34,013 nucleotides of DNA, from contig DATKOR010000034.1 in assembly GCA_035524495.1 (NCBI GenBank), positions 1 through 34,013 of the forward strand, given 5' to 3'. The notes below the pieces were generated by a model. That model saw only the letters and a program-made list of their open reading frames with translations, did no database searches and had not been told where the DNA came from. Positions within the stretch are counted from its first letter, which is position 1; each line of letters starts with the position of its first letter. The position numbers and the translations under genes were made by a program. The stretch is from CAIKZZ01 sp035524495. Its GTDB lineage: Bacteria; Pseudomonadota; Gammaproteobacteria; Steroidobacterales; Steroidobacteraceae. Shown here in pieces: positions 15,748 through 23,623 of the stretch.

Positions 15748-17007
15748 TTAGGCCGGCAGGCGCTGGATCTTCGCGCCGAGCGCCTTGAGCTTCTCCTCGA
15801 TGCACTCGTAGCCGCGGTCGATGTGGTAGATGCGCTCGACCGAGGTGCGCCCGTCGGCGACCAGCCCGGCGAGCACCAGGCTCGCCGAGGCCCGCAGGTC
15901 GGTCGCCATCACGGGCGCCGCCGTGAGGCGCGGCACGCCCTTGATGATCGCGGTATTGCCCTCGAGCCTGATCTCGGCGCCGAGCCGGCGCATCTCGAGC
16001 ATGTGCATGAAGCGATTCTCGAAGATCGTCTCGGTGATCGTGCCGACGCCGTCGGCGATCGTGTCGAGCGCCGCGAACTGCGCCTGCATGTCCGTCGGGA
16101 ACGCCGGATAAGGCGCCGTGCGGATGTCGACCGCGCGCGGCCGCTCGCCGCGCATGTCGACCTCGATCCAGTTCTCGCCGCTCGTGACCGTGCCGCCCGC
16201 CTCGCGCAGCTTCTGCAGCACGGCGTCGAGGTGGTCGGGGCGGGCGTTGCGGACCCGGACCCGGCCGCGCGTGATGGCGCCGGCGACGAGGTAGGTGCCG
16301 GCCTCGATGCGGTCCGGCAGCACCTCGTAGTGCCCGCCGTGCAGCCGCTCGACCCCCTCGACGACGATCGTGTCGGTGCCCTCGCCCTGGATCTTCGCGC
16401 CCATCGCGACCAGAAAGTGCGCGAGGTCGACGACTTCGGGCTCGCGCGCGGCGTTTTCGATGTAGGTCGTGCCCTCGGCGAGCGCCGCGGCCATCATCAG
16501 GTTCTCGGTGCCGGTGACGGTCACCGTCTCGAGCACGAGCCGCGCACCCTTGAGGCGCCGCGCGCGCGCCTTGATGTAGCCGTTCTCAATGCGGATGTCG
16601 GCGCCGAGCTGCCTGAGGCCCTCGACGTGGATGTTGACGGGCCGCGCGCCGATGGCGCAGCCGCCCGGCAGCGACACGTCGGCCTCGCCGAAGCGCGCGA
16701 CCAAGGGGCCGAGCACCAGGATCGAGGCGCGCATCGTCTTGACGAGCTCGTAGGGCGCGACGCAATGGCGGATCGCGGAGGCATCGACCGTGACGCGCAT
16801 GCGCTCGTCGATCGACACCGCCACGCCCATCCGTCCGAGCAGCTCGTTGGTCGTCGTGATGTCCCGCAGGTGCGGCACGTTGCCGACCGTCACCGAGCCG
16901 TCGACCAGCAGCGTCGCGGCGAGGATCGGCAGCGCCGCATTCTTGGCGCCCGAGATCCGCACTTCGCCCTCGAGGGGTGTGCCGCCCGTGATCTGCAGCT
17001 TGTCCAC
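15748..17007 (-). CDS. murA: MurA, UDP-GlcNAc enolpyruvyl transferase
   Basis: First committed enzyme of peptidoglycan precursor synthesis, transferring enolpyruvate from PEP to UDP-GlcNAc. The GTG at 17005-17007 gives MDKLQITGG and 419 residues, the length of the E. coli enzyme; the frame is open 11 codons further but that overlaps ibaG. K22 in SGAKNAALP and the catalytic cysteine C117 in PGGCAIGARPVNIH are present; the cysteine is the residue alkylated by fosfomycin, so no Cys-to-Asp resistance change is seen. It follows ibaG by 8 bp and is probably co-transcribed with it. Confidence 0.97.
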   Translation of the reverse strand: MDKLQITGGTPLEGEVRISGAKNAALPILAATLLVDGSVTVGNVPHLRDITTTNELLGRMGVAVSIDERMRVTVDASAIRHCVAPYELVKTMRASILVLGPLVARFGEADVSLPGGCAIGARPVNIHVEGLRQLGADIRIENGYIKARARRLKGARLVLETVTVTGTENLMMAAALAEGTTYIENAAREPEVVDLAHFLVAMGAKIQGEGTDTIVVEGVERLHGGHYEVLPDRIEAGTYLVAGAITRGRVRVRNARPDHLDAVLQKLREAGGTVTSGENWIEVDMRGERPRAVDIRTAPYPAFPTDMQAQFAALDTIADGVGTITETIFENRFMHMLEMRRLGAEIRLEGNTAIIKGVPRLTAAPVMATDLRASASLVLAGLVADGRTSVERIYHIDRGYECIEEKLKALGAKIQRLPA

Positions 17008-17015
17008 GCCGCGCC

Positions 17016-17261
17016 TCAGCCACCGCCGCGCGCCGCCCACTCCTCGGGCGTCAGCGCCTCGATCGACAGCGCATGGATCTCGCGACCGACGGCCGCGCCG
17101 AGCGTCGCGTAGACGAGCTGGTGGCGCTGCAGCGGACGCTTGCCCGCGAACTGGGCCGCGACCACGACCGCCTCGAAATGCGTGTCGTCGTCCGAGCGCA
17201 CGCGCACCTGGCTGCCGGGCATGCCGGCCTTGATCTGGTTCTCGACGTCGGCGGCCTTCAT
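17016..17261 (-). CDS. ibaG: IbaG, BolA-family protein
   Basis: Small BolA-fold protein; relatives bind [2Fe-2S] clusters together with monothiol glutaredoxins. It has 81 residues, ATG 17259-17261. Segments KAADVENQIKAGMPGSQVRV, DDDTHFEAVVV, QRHQLVYATLG and IHALSIEALTPEEW match the IbaG (YrbA) branch, which characteristically sits beside murA. The open frame extends upstream, but the added residues are not family-like. The mla lipid-transport genes that normally precede ibaG are not present. Confidence 0.93.
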   Translation of the reverse strand: MKAADVENQIKAGMPGSQVRVRSDDDTHFEAVVVAAQFAGKRPLQRHQLVYATLGAAVGREIHALSIEALTPEEWAARGGG

Positions 17262-17362
17262 GGCGTCTCGCGGACCGCGGGCGAATCCCGCATCGGGGCG
17301 CCGAGTGTAGTGAATCCGTCCGGGCACGAACAGCACCGGGCCGCCGCCCGGCCGGCCCGACT

Positions 17363-17371
17363 TGCTATCAT
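17363..17371 (+). promoter_or_regulatory. Extended -10 promoter of the kds-lpt operon
   Basis: TGC followed by TATCAT (17366-17371) forms an extended -10 element 30 bp before the kdsD ATG, in the 140-bp gap between divergent ibaG and kdsD. The -35 region is GC-rich and unlike the consensus, which an extended -10 can compensate. On the other strand TACACT (17309-17304) is a weaker candidate for the ibaG-murA promoter. Confidence 0.5.
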
Positions 17372-17401
17372 GAATGCCACCGTTGCAGCCGAGGTCCGCG
17401 C

Positions 17402-18406
17402 ATGGCGACGCCGGCGCACCCCACTCCCGCCGCGTTGAGCGATGCCGAGCTGATCACACTCGGCCGCGTTGCGCTCAACATCGAGGCCGAGGCCGTTGCG
17501 GCGCTCGCGGGCGCCGTCGGCGCCGACTTCGCCGCCGCCTGCCGCCTTGCGCTCGCCTGCCGCGGCCGCGTCGTCGTGACCGGCATGGGCAAGTCCGGGC
17601 ACATCGCCGGCAAGATCGCCGCGACGCTCGCGAGCACCGGGACGCCCGCGTTCTTCCTGCACCCCGCCGAGGCCGTGCACGGCGACATCGGCATGATCAC
17701 GCGCGAGGACCTGGTGCTCGCGCTCTCGAACTCCGGCGAGACCACCGAGATCCTGGCGCTCGTGCCGGCACTGAAGCGGCTCGGCGTGCCGCTGATCGCG
17801 CTGACCGGCAGCCCCGACTCGACGCTGGCACGCGCCGCTGAGGTCCACGTCGACGTCCGCGTGCCGGCCGAAGCCTGCCCGCTGAACCTCGCGCCGACCG
17901 CGAGCACCACCGCGACGCTCGCGATGGGCGATGCGATCGCCGTGGCGCTCCTCAGGCTTCGCGGCTTCACCGAGGAGGACTTCGCGCGCTCGCACCCGGG
18001 CGGCAGCCTCGGGCGGCGCCTGCTGCTGCACGTCGAGGACGTCATGCACCGCGGCGCCGAGATCCCGGGCGTCGGGCCCGACGACACGGTCTCGGCCGGG
18101 CTCCTCGAGATGAGTAACAAGGGCCTCGGCATGACGACGGTCGTCGATGCGTCGGGCACGCTGCTCGGCGTCTTCACCGACGGCGACCTGCGGCGCGCGC
18201 TCGACCGGCGCATCGACGTACACGGGACCCCGATGCGCACCGTGATGACCGCGAACCCGCGCACGATCGGGCCCCGGGAGCTCGCCGCCGAGGCCGTGCT
18301 GCTGATGGAGCGCCACCGGATCACCGCGCTCGTCGTCGTCGACGGCGCGCGCCGCGTCGTCGGCGCGCTCAACGTGCACGACCTGCTGCGCGCCGGTGTC
18401 ATGTGA
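17402..18406 (+). CDS. kdsD: KdsD, D-arabinose-5-phosphate isomerase
   Basis: Converts ribulose-5-phosphate to arabinose-5-phosphate, the first step to Kdo for LPS. It has 334 residues. An N-terminal SIS sugar-isomerase domain (about 40-185) contains VVVTGMGKSGHIAGKIAATLASTGTP in pieces, HGDIGMITREDL and SNSGETTEI; a paired CBS domain follows (about 210-334) with DVMHRG, GVFTDGDLRRAL and LNVHDLLRAGVM. The ATG at 17402 is 30 bp after the extended -10. First gene of an eight-gene same-strand run; its stop overlaps the kdsC GTG by 4 bp. Confidence 0.96.
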   Translation: MATPAHPTPAALSDAELITLGRVALNIEAEAVAALAGAVGADFAAACRLALACRGRVVVTGMGKSGHIAGKIAATLASTGTPAFFLHPAEAVHGDIGMITREDLVLALSNSGETTEILALVPALKRLGVPLIALTGSPDSTLARAAEVHVDVRVPAEACPLNLAPTASTTATLAMGDAIAVALLRLRGFTEEDFARSHPGGSLGRRLLLHVEDVMHRGAEIPGVGPDDTVSAGLLEMSNKGLGMTTVVDASGTLLGVFTDGDLRRALDRRIDVHGTPMRTVMTANPRTIGPRELAAEAVLLMERHRITALVVVDGARRVVGALNVHDLLRAGVM

Positions 18407-18888
18407 TCGGCACCCGCGCCGCCGCCATCCGGCTGCTGGTGCTCGACGTCGACGGCGTGCTGACCGACGGGCGGCTGTGGTTCGGGGCCGACGGCGAGCA
18501 GCTGAAGGCGTTCCACGTCCGCGATGGGGTCGGCATCAAGGACGTGCAGGCCGCCGGCATCGAGGTCGCGATCCTCTCGGGGCGCACCTCGCCCGCGGTG
18601 GCGCGCCGCGCCGCCGAACTCGGCATCCGCCACGTGCGCCAGGGCTGCGCCGACAAGGCCGAGGCCTTCAGGCGCCTCGCGCAGGAGCTCGGCATCGCGC
18701 CGCAGGCGACCGCCTGCATCGTCGATGACACGCCGGACCTGCCGCTGATGGCGCTCGTGGCGCTGCCGGTGGCGGTCGCCGACGCCCACGCCGCGGTGAT
18801 CGGCGCGGCGCAGCACGTGACGCGCGCCGCCGGCGGCGCGGGCGCGGTTCGCGAGGTGTGCGACCTGCTGCTCGCGGCGCGGGCATGA
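18403..18888 (+). CDS. kdsC: KdsC, 3-deoxy-D-manno-octulosonate 8-phosphate phosphatase
   Basis: HAD-superfamily phosphatase releasing Kdo from Kdo-8-phosphate. The start is GTG 18403, overlapping the kdsD stop as GTGA; 161 residues, slightly short of E. coli KdsC but normal for the capless C0 class. Catalytic motif LDVDGVLTDG carries nucleophile D15 and acid/base D17; ILSGRTSPAVARRA is motif II, then the lysine in QGCADKAEAF, and VDDTPDLPLM is motif III/IV. Its stop overlaps the lptC start as ATGA. Confidence 0.95.
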   Translation: MIGTRAAAIRLLVLDVDGVLTDGRLWFGADGEQLKAFHVRDGVGIKDVQAAGIEVAILSGRTSPAVARRAAELGIRHVRQGCADKAEAFRRLAQELGIAPQATACIVDDTPDLPLMALVALPVAVADAHAAVIGAAQHVTRAAGGAGAVREVCDLLLAARA

Positions 18889-19442
18889 GGCTCTCGGGCC
18901 CCGTCGCGCTCGTGTTCCTCGTCGGGCTGGCGGCGGGCTCGTGGTGGCTCGCGCAGCGCGACGCCGACCACGCGCCGGGGCCGATCGTGCCGCTGGCGCA
19001 GCCCGGCTACTACCTGAACGACGCGACGCTCGAGCAGACCGATGCCGCGGGACGCCTGACGCTGCGCGTGCATTCGGCGCGCGCCGCACAGGAAGGCACC
19101 GACGGCCCGGTGCGACTCGACCAGCTCGAGGTGCACTACTTCCCGCAGCCTGGCCAGGACTGGCTGATGACCTCGACCGCGGGCTCGATGCCGGCGGCCG
19201 GCCGCATCGTCGAGCTCGAGGGCGACGTGCGACTGCAGGCCGCGGCCGCGGCCGCGGCGAGCGGCGCGATCGTGCGCACCGAGCATCTCGCGCTCGACAT
19301 CGACAGCCACATCGCGACCACCGCGGACCCGGTGCGCGTCGAGTTCGGTCCGCACGCGGTGGTCGCGCGCGGGCTGCGCGCGGATTTAAAGAGCGAGACG
19401 CTCCGGCTAGAATCAGCGGTTAATGGCACGTTCACGCGCTAG
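18885..19442 (+). CDS. lptC: LptC, LPS export bridge component of the inner membrane
   Basis: Bitopic protein of the LptB2FGC transporter that receives LPS from LptFG and passes it to LptA. It has 185 residues, ATG 18885 overlapping the kdsC stop. One membrane helix at about residues 5-22 (LVFLVGLAAGSWWLA), then a beta-jellyroll domain rich in alternating strands: YYLNDATLEQTDAAGRLTLRVHS, ALDIDSHIATTADPVRVE and a final ADLKSETLRLESAVNGTF. Sequence conservation in this family is low, but topology and position between kdsC and lptA are diagnostic. The last 20 bp overlap lptA. Confidence 0.92.
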   Translation: MRLSGPVALVFLVGLAAGSWWLAQRDADHAPGPIVPLAQPGYYLNDATLEQTDAAGRLTLRVHSARAAQEGTDGPVRLDQLEVHYFPQPGQDWLMTSTAGSMPAAGRIVELEGDVRLQAAAAAAASGAIVRTEHLALDIDSHIATTADPVRVEFGPHAVVARGLRADLKSETLRLESAVNGTFTR

Positions 19443-20049
19443 CGGCATGATTGCCGCGCTCATCGTCGCCAGCGCTGCGCTTGCAACGCCGGACAAGGAC
19501 GCCCCGCCGACGCTGCAGCTCAACGATACCCAGCCGATCCAGCTCGAGGCGCGCTCGACCGACTTCGACTACAAGAACAACACGCTGGTCTTCCACGGAG
19601 TGCGCATTGCGCAGGGCGGGTTGTCGATCGAGGCCGACGACGGCACGGCGACCGGCCTCGACTTCAAGGACAGCCACTGGGTGTTCCGCGGCAACGTGCG
19701 CATCGCCGTTCCGGACGGGGCACTGTCGAGCGACGAGGCGCGCATCAGCTTCGCCGGCAACCTGATCGCGACCGCCGAGATCACGGGCACGCCGGCGCAG
19801 TTCGAGCAGAAGCGCGACAAGGGCATCGCGCGCGGTCGGGCGCACAAGATCGAGTACCAGCCTGCCGCCGGCACCGTGCGCCTGAGCGAGGAGGCGTGGC
19901 TGTCGGACGGTGACAACGAGATCAGCGGCCAGACGCTCGTGTACAACATGCGCGACCAGCGCGTCATCGCCAACCCCGACGAGCAGGGCAGCCAGCCGGT
20001 GCGAATCACGATCAACCCGAAGAAAGCCGAGCCGAAGCCGAACCCATGA
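19423..20049 (+). CDS. lptA: LptA, periplasmic LPS bridge protein
   Basis: Beta-jellyroll protein that polymerises across the periplasm and carries LPS from LptC to LptD. The ATG at 19423 gives 208 residues; an ATG at 19447 is an alternative that avoids the overlap with lptC. Both retain a signal peptide, MIAALIVASAALA, with cleavage near residue 22. The OstA-like domain shows QPIQLEARSTDFDYKNNTLVFHG in pieces and IEADDGTAT; the tail is lysine/proline-rich. The stop overlaps the lptB ATG by 4 bp. Confidence 0.93.
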   Translation: MARSRASGMIAALIVASAALATPDKDAPPTLQLNDTQPIQLEARSTDFDYKNNTLVFHGVRIAQGGLSIEADDGTATGLDFKDSHWVFRGNVRIAVPDGALSSDEARISFAGNLIATAEITGTPAQFEQKRDKGIARGRAHKIEYQPAAGTVRLSEEAWLSDGDNEISGQTLVYNMRDQRVIANPDEQGSQPVRITINPKKAEPKPNP

Positions 20050-20771
20050 GCCGGCTCGCGGCCTCCGCGCTCTCGAAGAGCTACAAGTCGCGCGCCGTCG
20101 TGCGCGACCTGTCGCTCGAGGTCTCCTCCGGCGAGGTCGTCGGGCTCCTCGGCCCGAACGGCGCCGGCAAGACCACCGCCTTCTACATGATCGTCGGCCT
20201 CGTCGCCTGCGACGGCGGCCAGATCTTCCTCGACGACCAGGAGTTGACGCGCCTGCCGATGCACCGGCGCGCGCGCCTCGGCCTCGGCTACCTGCCGCAG
20301 GAAGCCTCGGTGTTCCGCAAGCTGACGGTCGCCGAGAACGTCGGCGCGATCCTCGAGACCCGCGCCGGGCTCGATGCCGAAGCGCGCGAGGCGCGGCTCG
20401 AGGCGCTGCTCGATGAGCTGCACGTCGAGCACATCCGCGACAGCCTCGGGCAGAGCCTGTCGGGCGGCGAGCGGCGCCGCGTCGAGATCGCGCGGGCGCT
20501 GGCGGCCGAGCCGCGCTTCGTGCTGCTCGACGAGCCGTTCGCCGGTGTCGATCCCCTGTCGGTGACCGACATCCAACGAAGCATAGAACACCTGCGCGCC
20601 CGCGGCATCGGGGTCTTGATCACCGATCACAATGTGAGGGAAACACTCGGTATTTGCGGACGCGCGTATATCGTGAACCAGGGCTCAGTCATAGCCGCAG
20701 GAACCGCTGCCGAGATCCTTGCCAACCCTCAGGTTCGTGAGGTGTACTTGGGCCAAGACTTCAGGATGTGA
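20046..20771 (+). CDS. lptB: LptB, ATPase of the LPS export ABC transporter
   Basis: Cytoplasmic ATPase that powers LPS extraction by LptFG; 241 residues. Walker A GPNGAGKTT at 36-44, Q-loop in GYLPQEASVF near 81-90, signature LSGGE at 138-142, Walker B VLLDEP with E163, and switch H195 in ITDHN. The end AEILANPQVREVYLGQDFRM is typical of LptB. The last 200 bp (about 20575-20765) use noticeably more A/T at third positions than the neighbouring genes, although the protein remains normal there. Confidence 0.97.
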   Translation: MSRLAASALSKSYKSRAVVRDLSLEVSSGEVVGLLGPNGAGKTTAFYMIVGLVACDGGQIFLDDQELTRLPMHRRARLGLGYLPQEASVFRKLTVAENVGAILETRAGLDAEAREARLEALLDELHVEHIRDSLGQSLSGGERRRVEIARALAAEPRFVLLDEPFAGVDPLSVTDIQRSIEHLRARGIGVLITDHNVRETLGICGRAYIVNQGSVIAAGTAAEILANPQVREVYLGQDFRM

Positions 20772-20822
20772 TTCCCGCCGGCCGCGCGCCCGGCGCCGCC
20801 AGGCCTCGAGTTCCTCTGCCCG

Positions 20823-22277
20823 ATGCTGAAACCCGCACTGCAGCTCCGCCTCGGCCAACAGCTGACGATGACGCCGCAGCTGCAGCAGGCCATCCGGCTG
20901 TTGCAGCTCCCGGCCCTCGACCTCCAGCAGACGATCCGCGAGGCGCTCGAGCAGAACGTCATGCTCGAGGCCGACGACGACAACGAGGCCGAGCTGCCGC
21001 TCGAGGCGGCCGGCGCCGCCGCCGAGCCCGGCCCGGACGCGGCCGCCGCCGGCAGCGCGACGGGCGAGGCGACCGAGGCGGAGGCCGACATCGACGTCGC
21101 CGACGACGCGTGGGACGAGAGCGCGCCGGCCGGGCCCTCCGACACCCCGTGGTCGGGTGACGACCGCCCGCAGGAATTCTCGGACCAGCGCGGCGAGACG
21201 CTGCAGGAACACCTGGTCTGGCAGCTCGAGCTCGCGCGGCTCGGCGCGCGCGAGCTCGCGATCGGCCGCGCGATCATCGACGCGATCAACGACGACGGCT
21301 ACCTCGTCGACCCGCTGGAGGACATCGCAGCGGTGCTGCGCCCCGACCTCGAGGTCGATGCGGCCGAAATCGAGCGTGTGCTGCGCGTCGTGCAGGCCTT
21401 CGATCCGCCCGGCATCGGCGCGCGCTCGGTCGCCGAGTGCATCGAGCTGCAGCTCGCACAGCTCGCGCCGGATACCGCCGGGCTCGGGTCGGCGATCGAG
21501 ATCGCGCGCCACCACCTCGACCTCGTCGCGACGCAGCAGCTCGCGGTGCTGCGCCGTACGCTCTCGATCGACGAGGAGGAGCTGTCACGGGCGCTCGCGC
21601 TGGTGCGCTCCTGCCACCCGCGCCCGGGCTCGACGATCCAGCCCACCCAGCCCGACTACGTGGTACCGGACGTGTTCGTGCGCCGCGGCCAGCACGGCTG
21701 GGTCGCCGAACTGAACGCCGGCGCGCTGCCGCGCGTGCGCCTGAACCAGAGCTACGCCGGGCTCGTGACCCGCGCGGCCGACCATGCGGTGCTGCGCACG
21801 CAGCTGCAGGAGGCGCGCTGGCTGCTGCGCAGCCTCGAGATCCGCAACGAGACGCTGATCAAGGTCGCGCGTTGCATCGTGCAGCGCCAATCCGCCTTCC
21901 TCGACCAGGGCGACGAGGCGATGGAGCCGATGGTGCTGCGCGACGTCGCCGAGGCGGTCGAGATGCACGAGTCGACGATCTCGCGCGTCACGACCGGCAA
22001 GTACATGCACACGCCGCGCGGCGTGTACGAGTTCCGCTACTTCTTCTCGAGCCACGTGGCCGCGACCGACGGCACCGAGATCGCCTCGACCGCGATCCGG
22101 GCGAAGATCAAGAAGCTGATCGCGGGCGAGGATCCGGGCAATCCGCTGTCAGACAGCCGGATCGCCGAGCTCCTCGCCGCCGACGGCGCGCGGGTCGCGC
22201 GCCGCACCGTCGCCAAGTACCGCGAGGCGATGCAGATTGCACCGTCCAGTGAGCGCCGCCGCGTGCCGGCGCGCTGA
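20823..22277 (+). CDS. rpoN: RpoN, RNA polymerase sigma-54 factor
   Basis: Sigma factor for -24/-12 promoters that need AAA+ activators. It has 484 residues, ATG 20823, 51 bp after lptB. Region I is glutamine-rich (LGQQLTMTPQLQQAIRLLQ in pieces, residues about 10-28). Region II, about 50-115, is acidic and alanine-rich. The core-binding domain follows, then the helix-turn-helix near VAEAVEMHESTISRVTTGKY, and the RpoN box ARRTVAKYRE at 459-468 is a perfect match. A basic 16-residue tail follows the box. No sigma-54 promoter was recognised in this window. Confidence 0.97.
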   Translation: MLKPALQLRLGQQLTMTPQLQQAIRLLQLPALDLQQTIREALEQNVMLEADDDNEAELPLEAAGAAAEPGPDAAAAGSATGEATEAEADIDVADDAWDESAPAGPSDTPWSGDDRPQEFSDQRGETLQEHLVWQLELARLGARELAIGRAIIDAINDDGYLVDPLEDIAAVLRPDLEVDAAEIERVLRVVQAFDPPGIGARSVAECIELQLAQLAPDTAGLGSAIEIARHHLDLVATQQLAVLRRTLSIDEEELSRALALVRSCHPRPGSTIQPTQPDYVVPDVFVRRGQHGWVAELNAGALPRVRLNQSYAGLVTRAADHAVLRTQLQEARWLLRSLEIRNETLIKVARCIVQRQSAFLDQGDEAMEPMVLRDVAEAVEMHESTISRVTTGKYMHTPRGVYEFRYFFSSHVAATDGTEIASTAIRAKIKKLIAGEDPGNPLSDSRIAELLAADGARVARRTVAKYREAMQIAPSSERRRVPAR

Positions 22278-22303
22278 CCGATGGGGTTGTAAGGAGAACG
22301 CAC

Positions 22304-22621
22304 ATGCAGATGACGTTGACGGGACACCATCTCGAGATCACCCCGCCGCTCAAGAGCTACGTCGAGAAGAAGCTGGACCGCATCGTGCGCCACTTCGACC
22401 AGGTCATTGACGTGCACTGCGTGCTGACGGTCGAGAAGCTGTTTCACAAGGCCGAGGCCACGCTGCACGTGCGCGGCGGCAACATCCACGCCGACGCCGC
22501 CGAGGCCGACATGTACGCGGCGATCGACGTCCTGACCGACAAGCTCGACCGCCTCGTCAAGAAGCACAAGGAAAAGCGCGGCGACCACCACGCCGCGGAG
22601 GCTCCGCGCGGGCGGGTCTGA
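22304..22621 (+). CDS. hpf: HPF, short-form ribosome hibernation promoting factor
   Basis: Binds the 30S decoding region and helps form 100S ribosome dimers in stationary phase. It has 105 residues, ATG 22304 with an AAGGAG ribosome site 8 bp before it. The beta-alpha-beta-beta-beta-alpha fold is legible: MQMTLTGHHLEITPPLKSYV, KLDRIVRHFDQVIDVHCVL, AEATLHVRGGNIHADA and a basic second helix with DKLDRLVKKHKEKR. It lacks the dimerisation domain of long HPF. Followed by 135 non-coding bp rather than ptsN. Confidence 0.95.
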   Translation: MQMTLTGHHLEITPPLKSYVEKKLDRIVRHFDQVIDVHCVLTVEKLFHKAEATLHVRGGNIHADAAEADMYAAIDVLTDKLDRLVKKHKEKRGDHHAAEAPRGRV

Positions 22622-22634
22622 GCCCGCGCTCGCC

Positions 22635-22661
22635 GGACGGTCGCCGCCGCGGCGGCCGTCC
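22635..22661 (+). terminator. GC-rich hairpin after hpf
   Basis: GGACGG (22635-22640) pairs with CCGTCC (22656-22661), with a further 3-bp inner stem across an internal bulge. It lies 14 bp after the hpf stop, in the 135-bp gap before rapZ. There is no T-run, so termination is uncertain; it may mark a partial transcript boundary. A TACCAT at 22708-22713 could be a -10 for rapZ, but no -35 supports it. Confidence 0.3.
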
Positions 22662-22756
22662 CGGCCGCCCGAACCCGCCCGGCTCGCCTCGGGCGCCGCC
22701 AACCTCTACCATCGGATCCGTGGGCGGCACGGCCCGCCGCAGCGGTACGCAGTTGC

Positions 22757-23623
22757 ATGCGACTGGTCATAGTCAGCGGGCTGTCGGGCTCGGGCAAGAG
22801 CGTCGCGCTCAACATGCTCGAGGACCTCGGCTGGTACTGCATCGACAACATCCCGGCCGAGCTGCTGAACGCGTTCGTCTCGCACGCGGTCCGCCGCCCT
22901 AACCCGATCTACGAGCGCAGCGCGGTCGGGCTCGACGCCCGCAATGAGCCGGAGGACATCGCCGGCGTGCCGCAGATGGTGCGCGAGCTGAGGCGCAGCG
23001 GCATCGAGTGCGAAATCATCTACCTGCACGCCGACGAGGCGATGCTCCTCAGGCGTTACGGCGAGACCCGCCGCCGCCACCCGCTGGTCCGCGACGGGCT
23101 CGATCTCAGGGGCGCGATCGCCGCGGAGCTCAAGCTGCTCGAGCCCATCACTTACTCGGCAGACCTCGTTGTCGACACGACGCGCAGCAGCGTCCACGAG
23201 CTCAGGGAGATGATCCGCGCGCGCGTCGAGCAGCGCCGCAGCCGCAGGCTCTCGATCATGTTCGAGTCGTTCGGCTTCAAGAACGGCATCCCGAGCGGCG
23301 CCGACTTCGTGTTCGACGCGCGCACGCTGCCGAACCCCTACTGGGTGCCGCGGCTGCAGCCGCTCGACGGCCGCGACCCGGCGGTGATCGAATTCCTGCA
23401 GGCCGAGCCGGCGGTGCGCGCGCTGCTCGACGACATCATCGCGTTCATCGAGCGCCGGATCCCGCTGTACCTCGAGCACAATCGCGGCTACCTGACCGTC
23501 GCGGTCGGCTGCACCGGCGGCCAGCACCGCTCGGTGTACCTCGTCGAGCAGCTCGCGGCGCACTTCGCGGCGCGCTACCCCGGCGTCGTCGCGCGGCACG
23601 ACGCGCTCGCGACGAACGCCTGA
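22757..23623 (+). CDS. rapZ: RapZ, P-loop RNA-binding regulator (RNase adaptor)
   Basis: Nucleotide-binding RNA adaptor; in E. coli it directs the sRNA GlmZ to RNase E and so controls glucosamine-6-phosphate synthesis. It has 288 residues, ATG 22757. Walker A GLSGSGKS at 8-15, then CIDNIP; the family's FKNGIPSGADFVFDAR (in pieces), LPNPYW and C-terminal GCTGGQHRSVYL are all present. In most gammaproteobacteria it lies between ptsN and a PTS HPr-like gene; neither is here. Its 3' end overlaps the convergent patatin gene by 49 bp. Confidence 0.96.
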   Translation: MRLVIVSGLSGSGKSVALNMLEDLGWYCIDNIPAELLNAFVSHAVRRPNPIYERSAVGLDARNEPEDIAGVPQMVRELRRSGIECEIIYLHADEAMLLRRYGETRRRHPLVRDGLDLRGAIAAELKLLEPITYSADLVVDTTRSSVHELREMIRARVEQRRSRRLSIMFESFGFKNGIPSGADFVFDARTLPNPYWVPRLQPLDGRDPAVIEFLQAEPAVRALLDDIIAFIERRIPLYLEHNRGYLTVAVGCTGGQHRSVYLVEQLAAHFAARYPGVVARHDALATNA

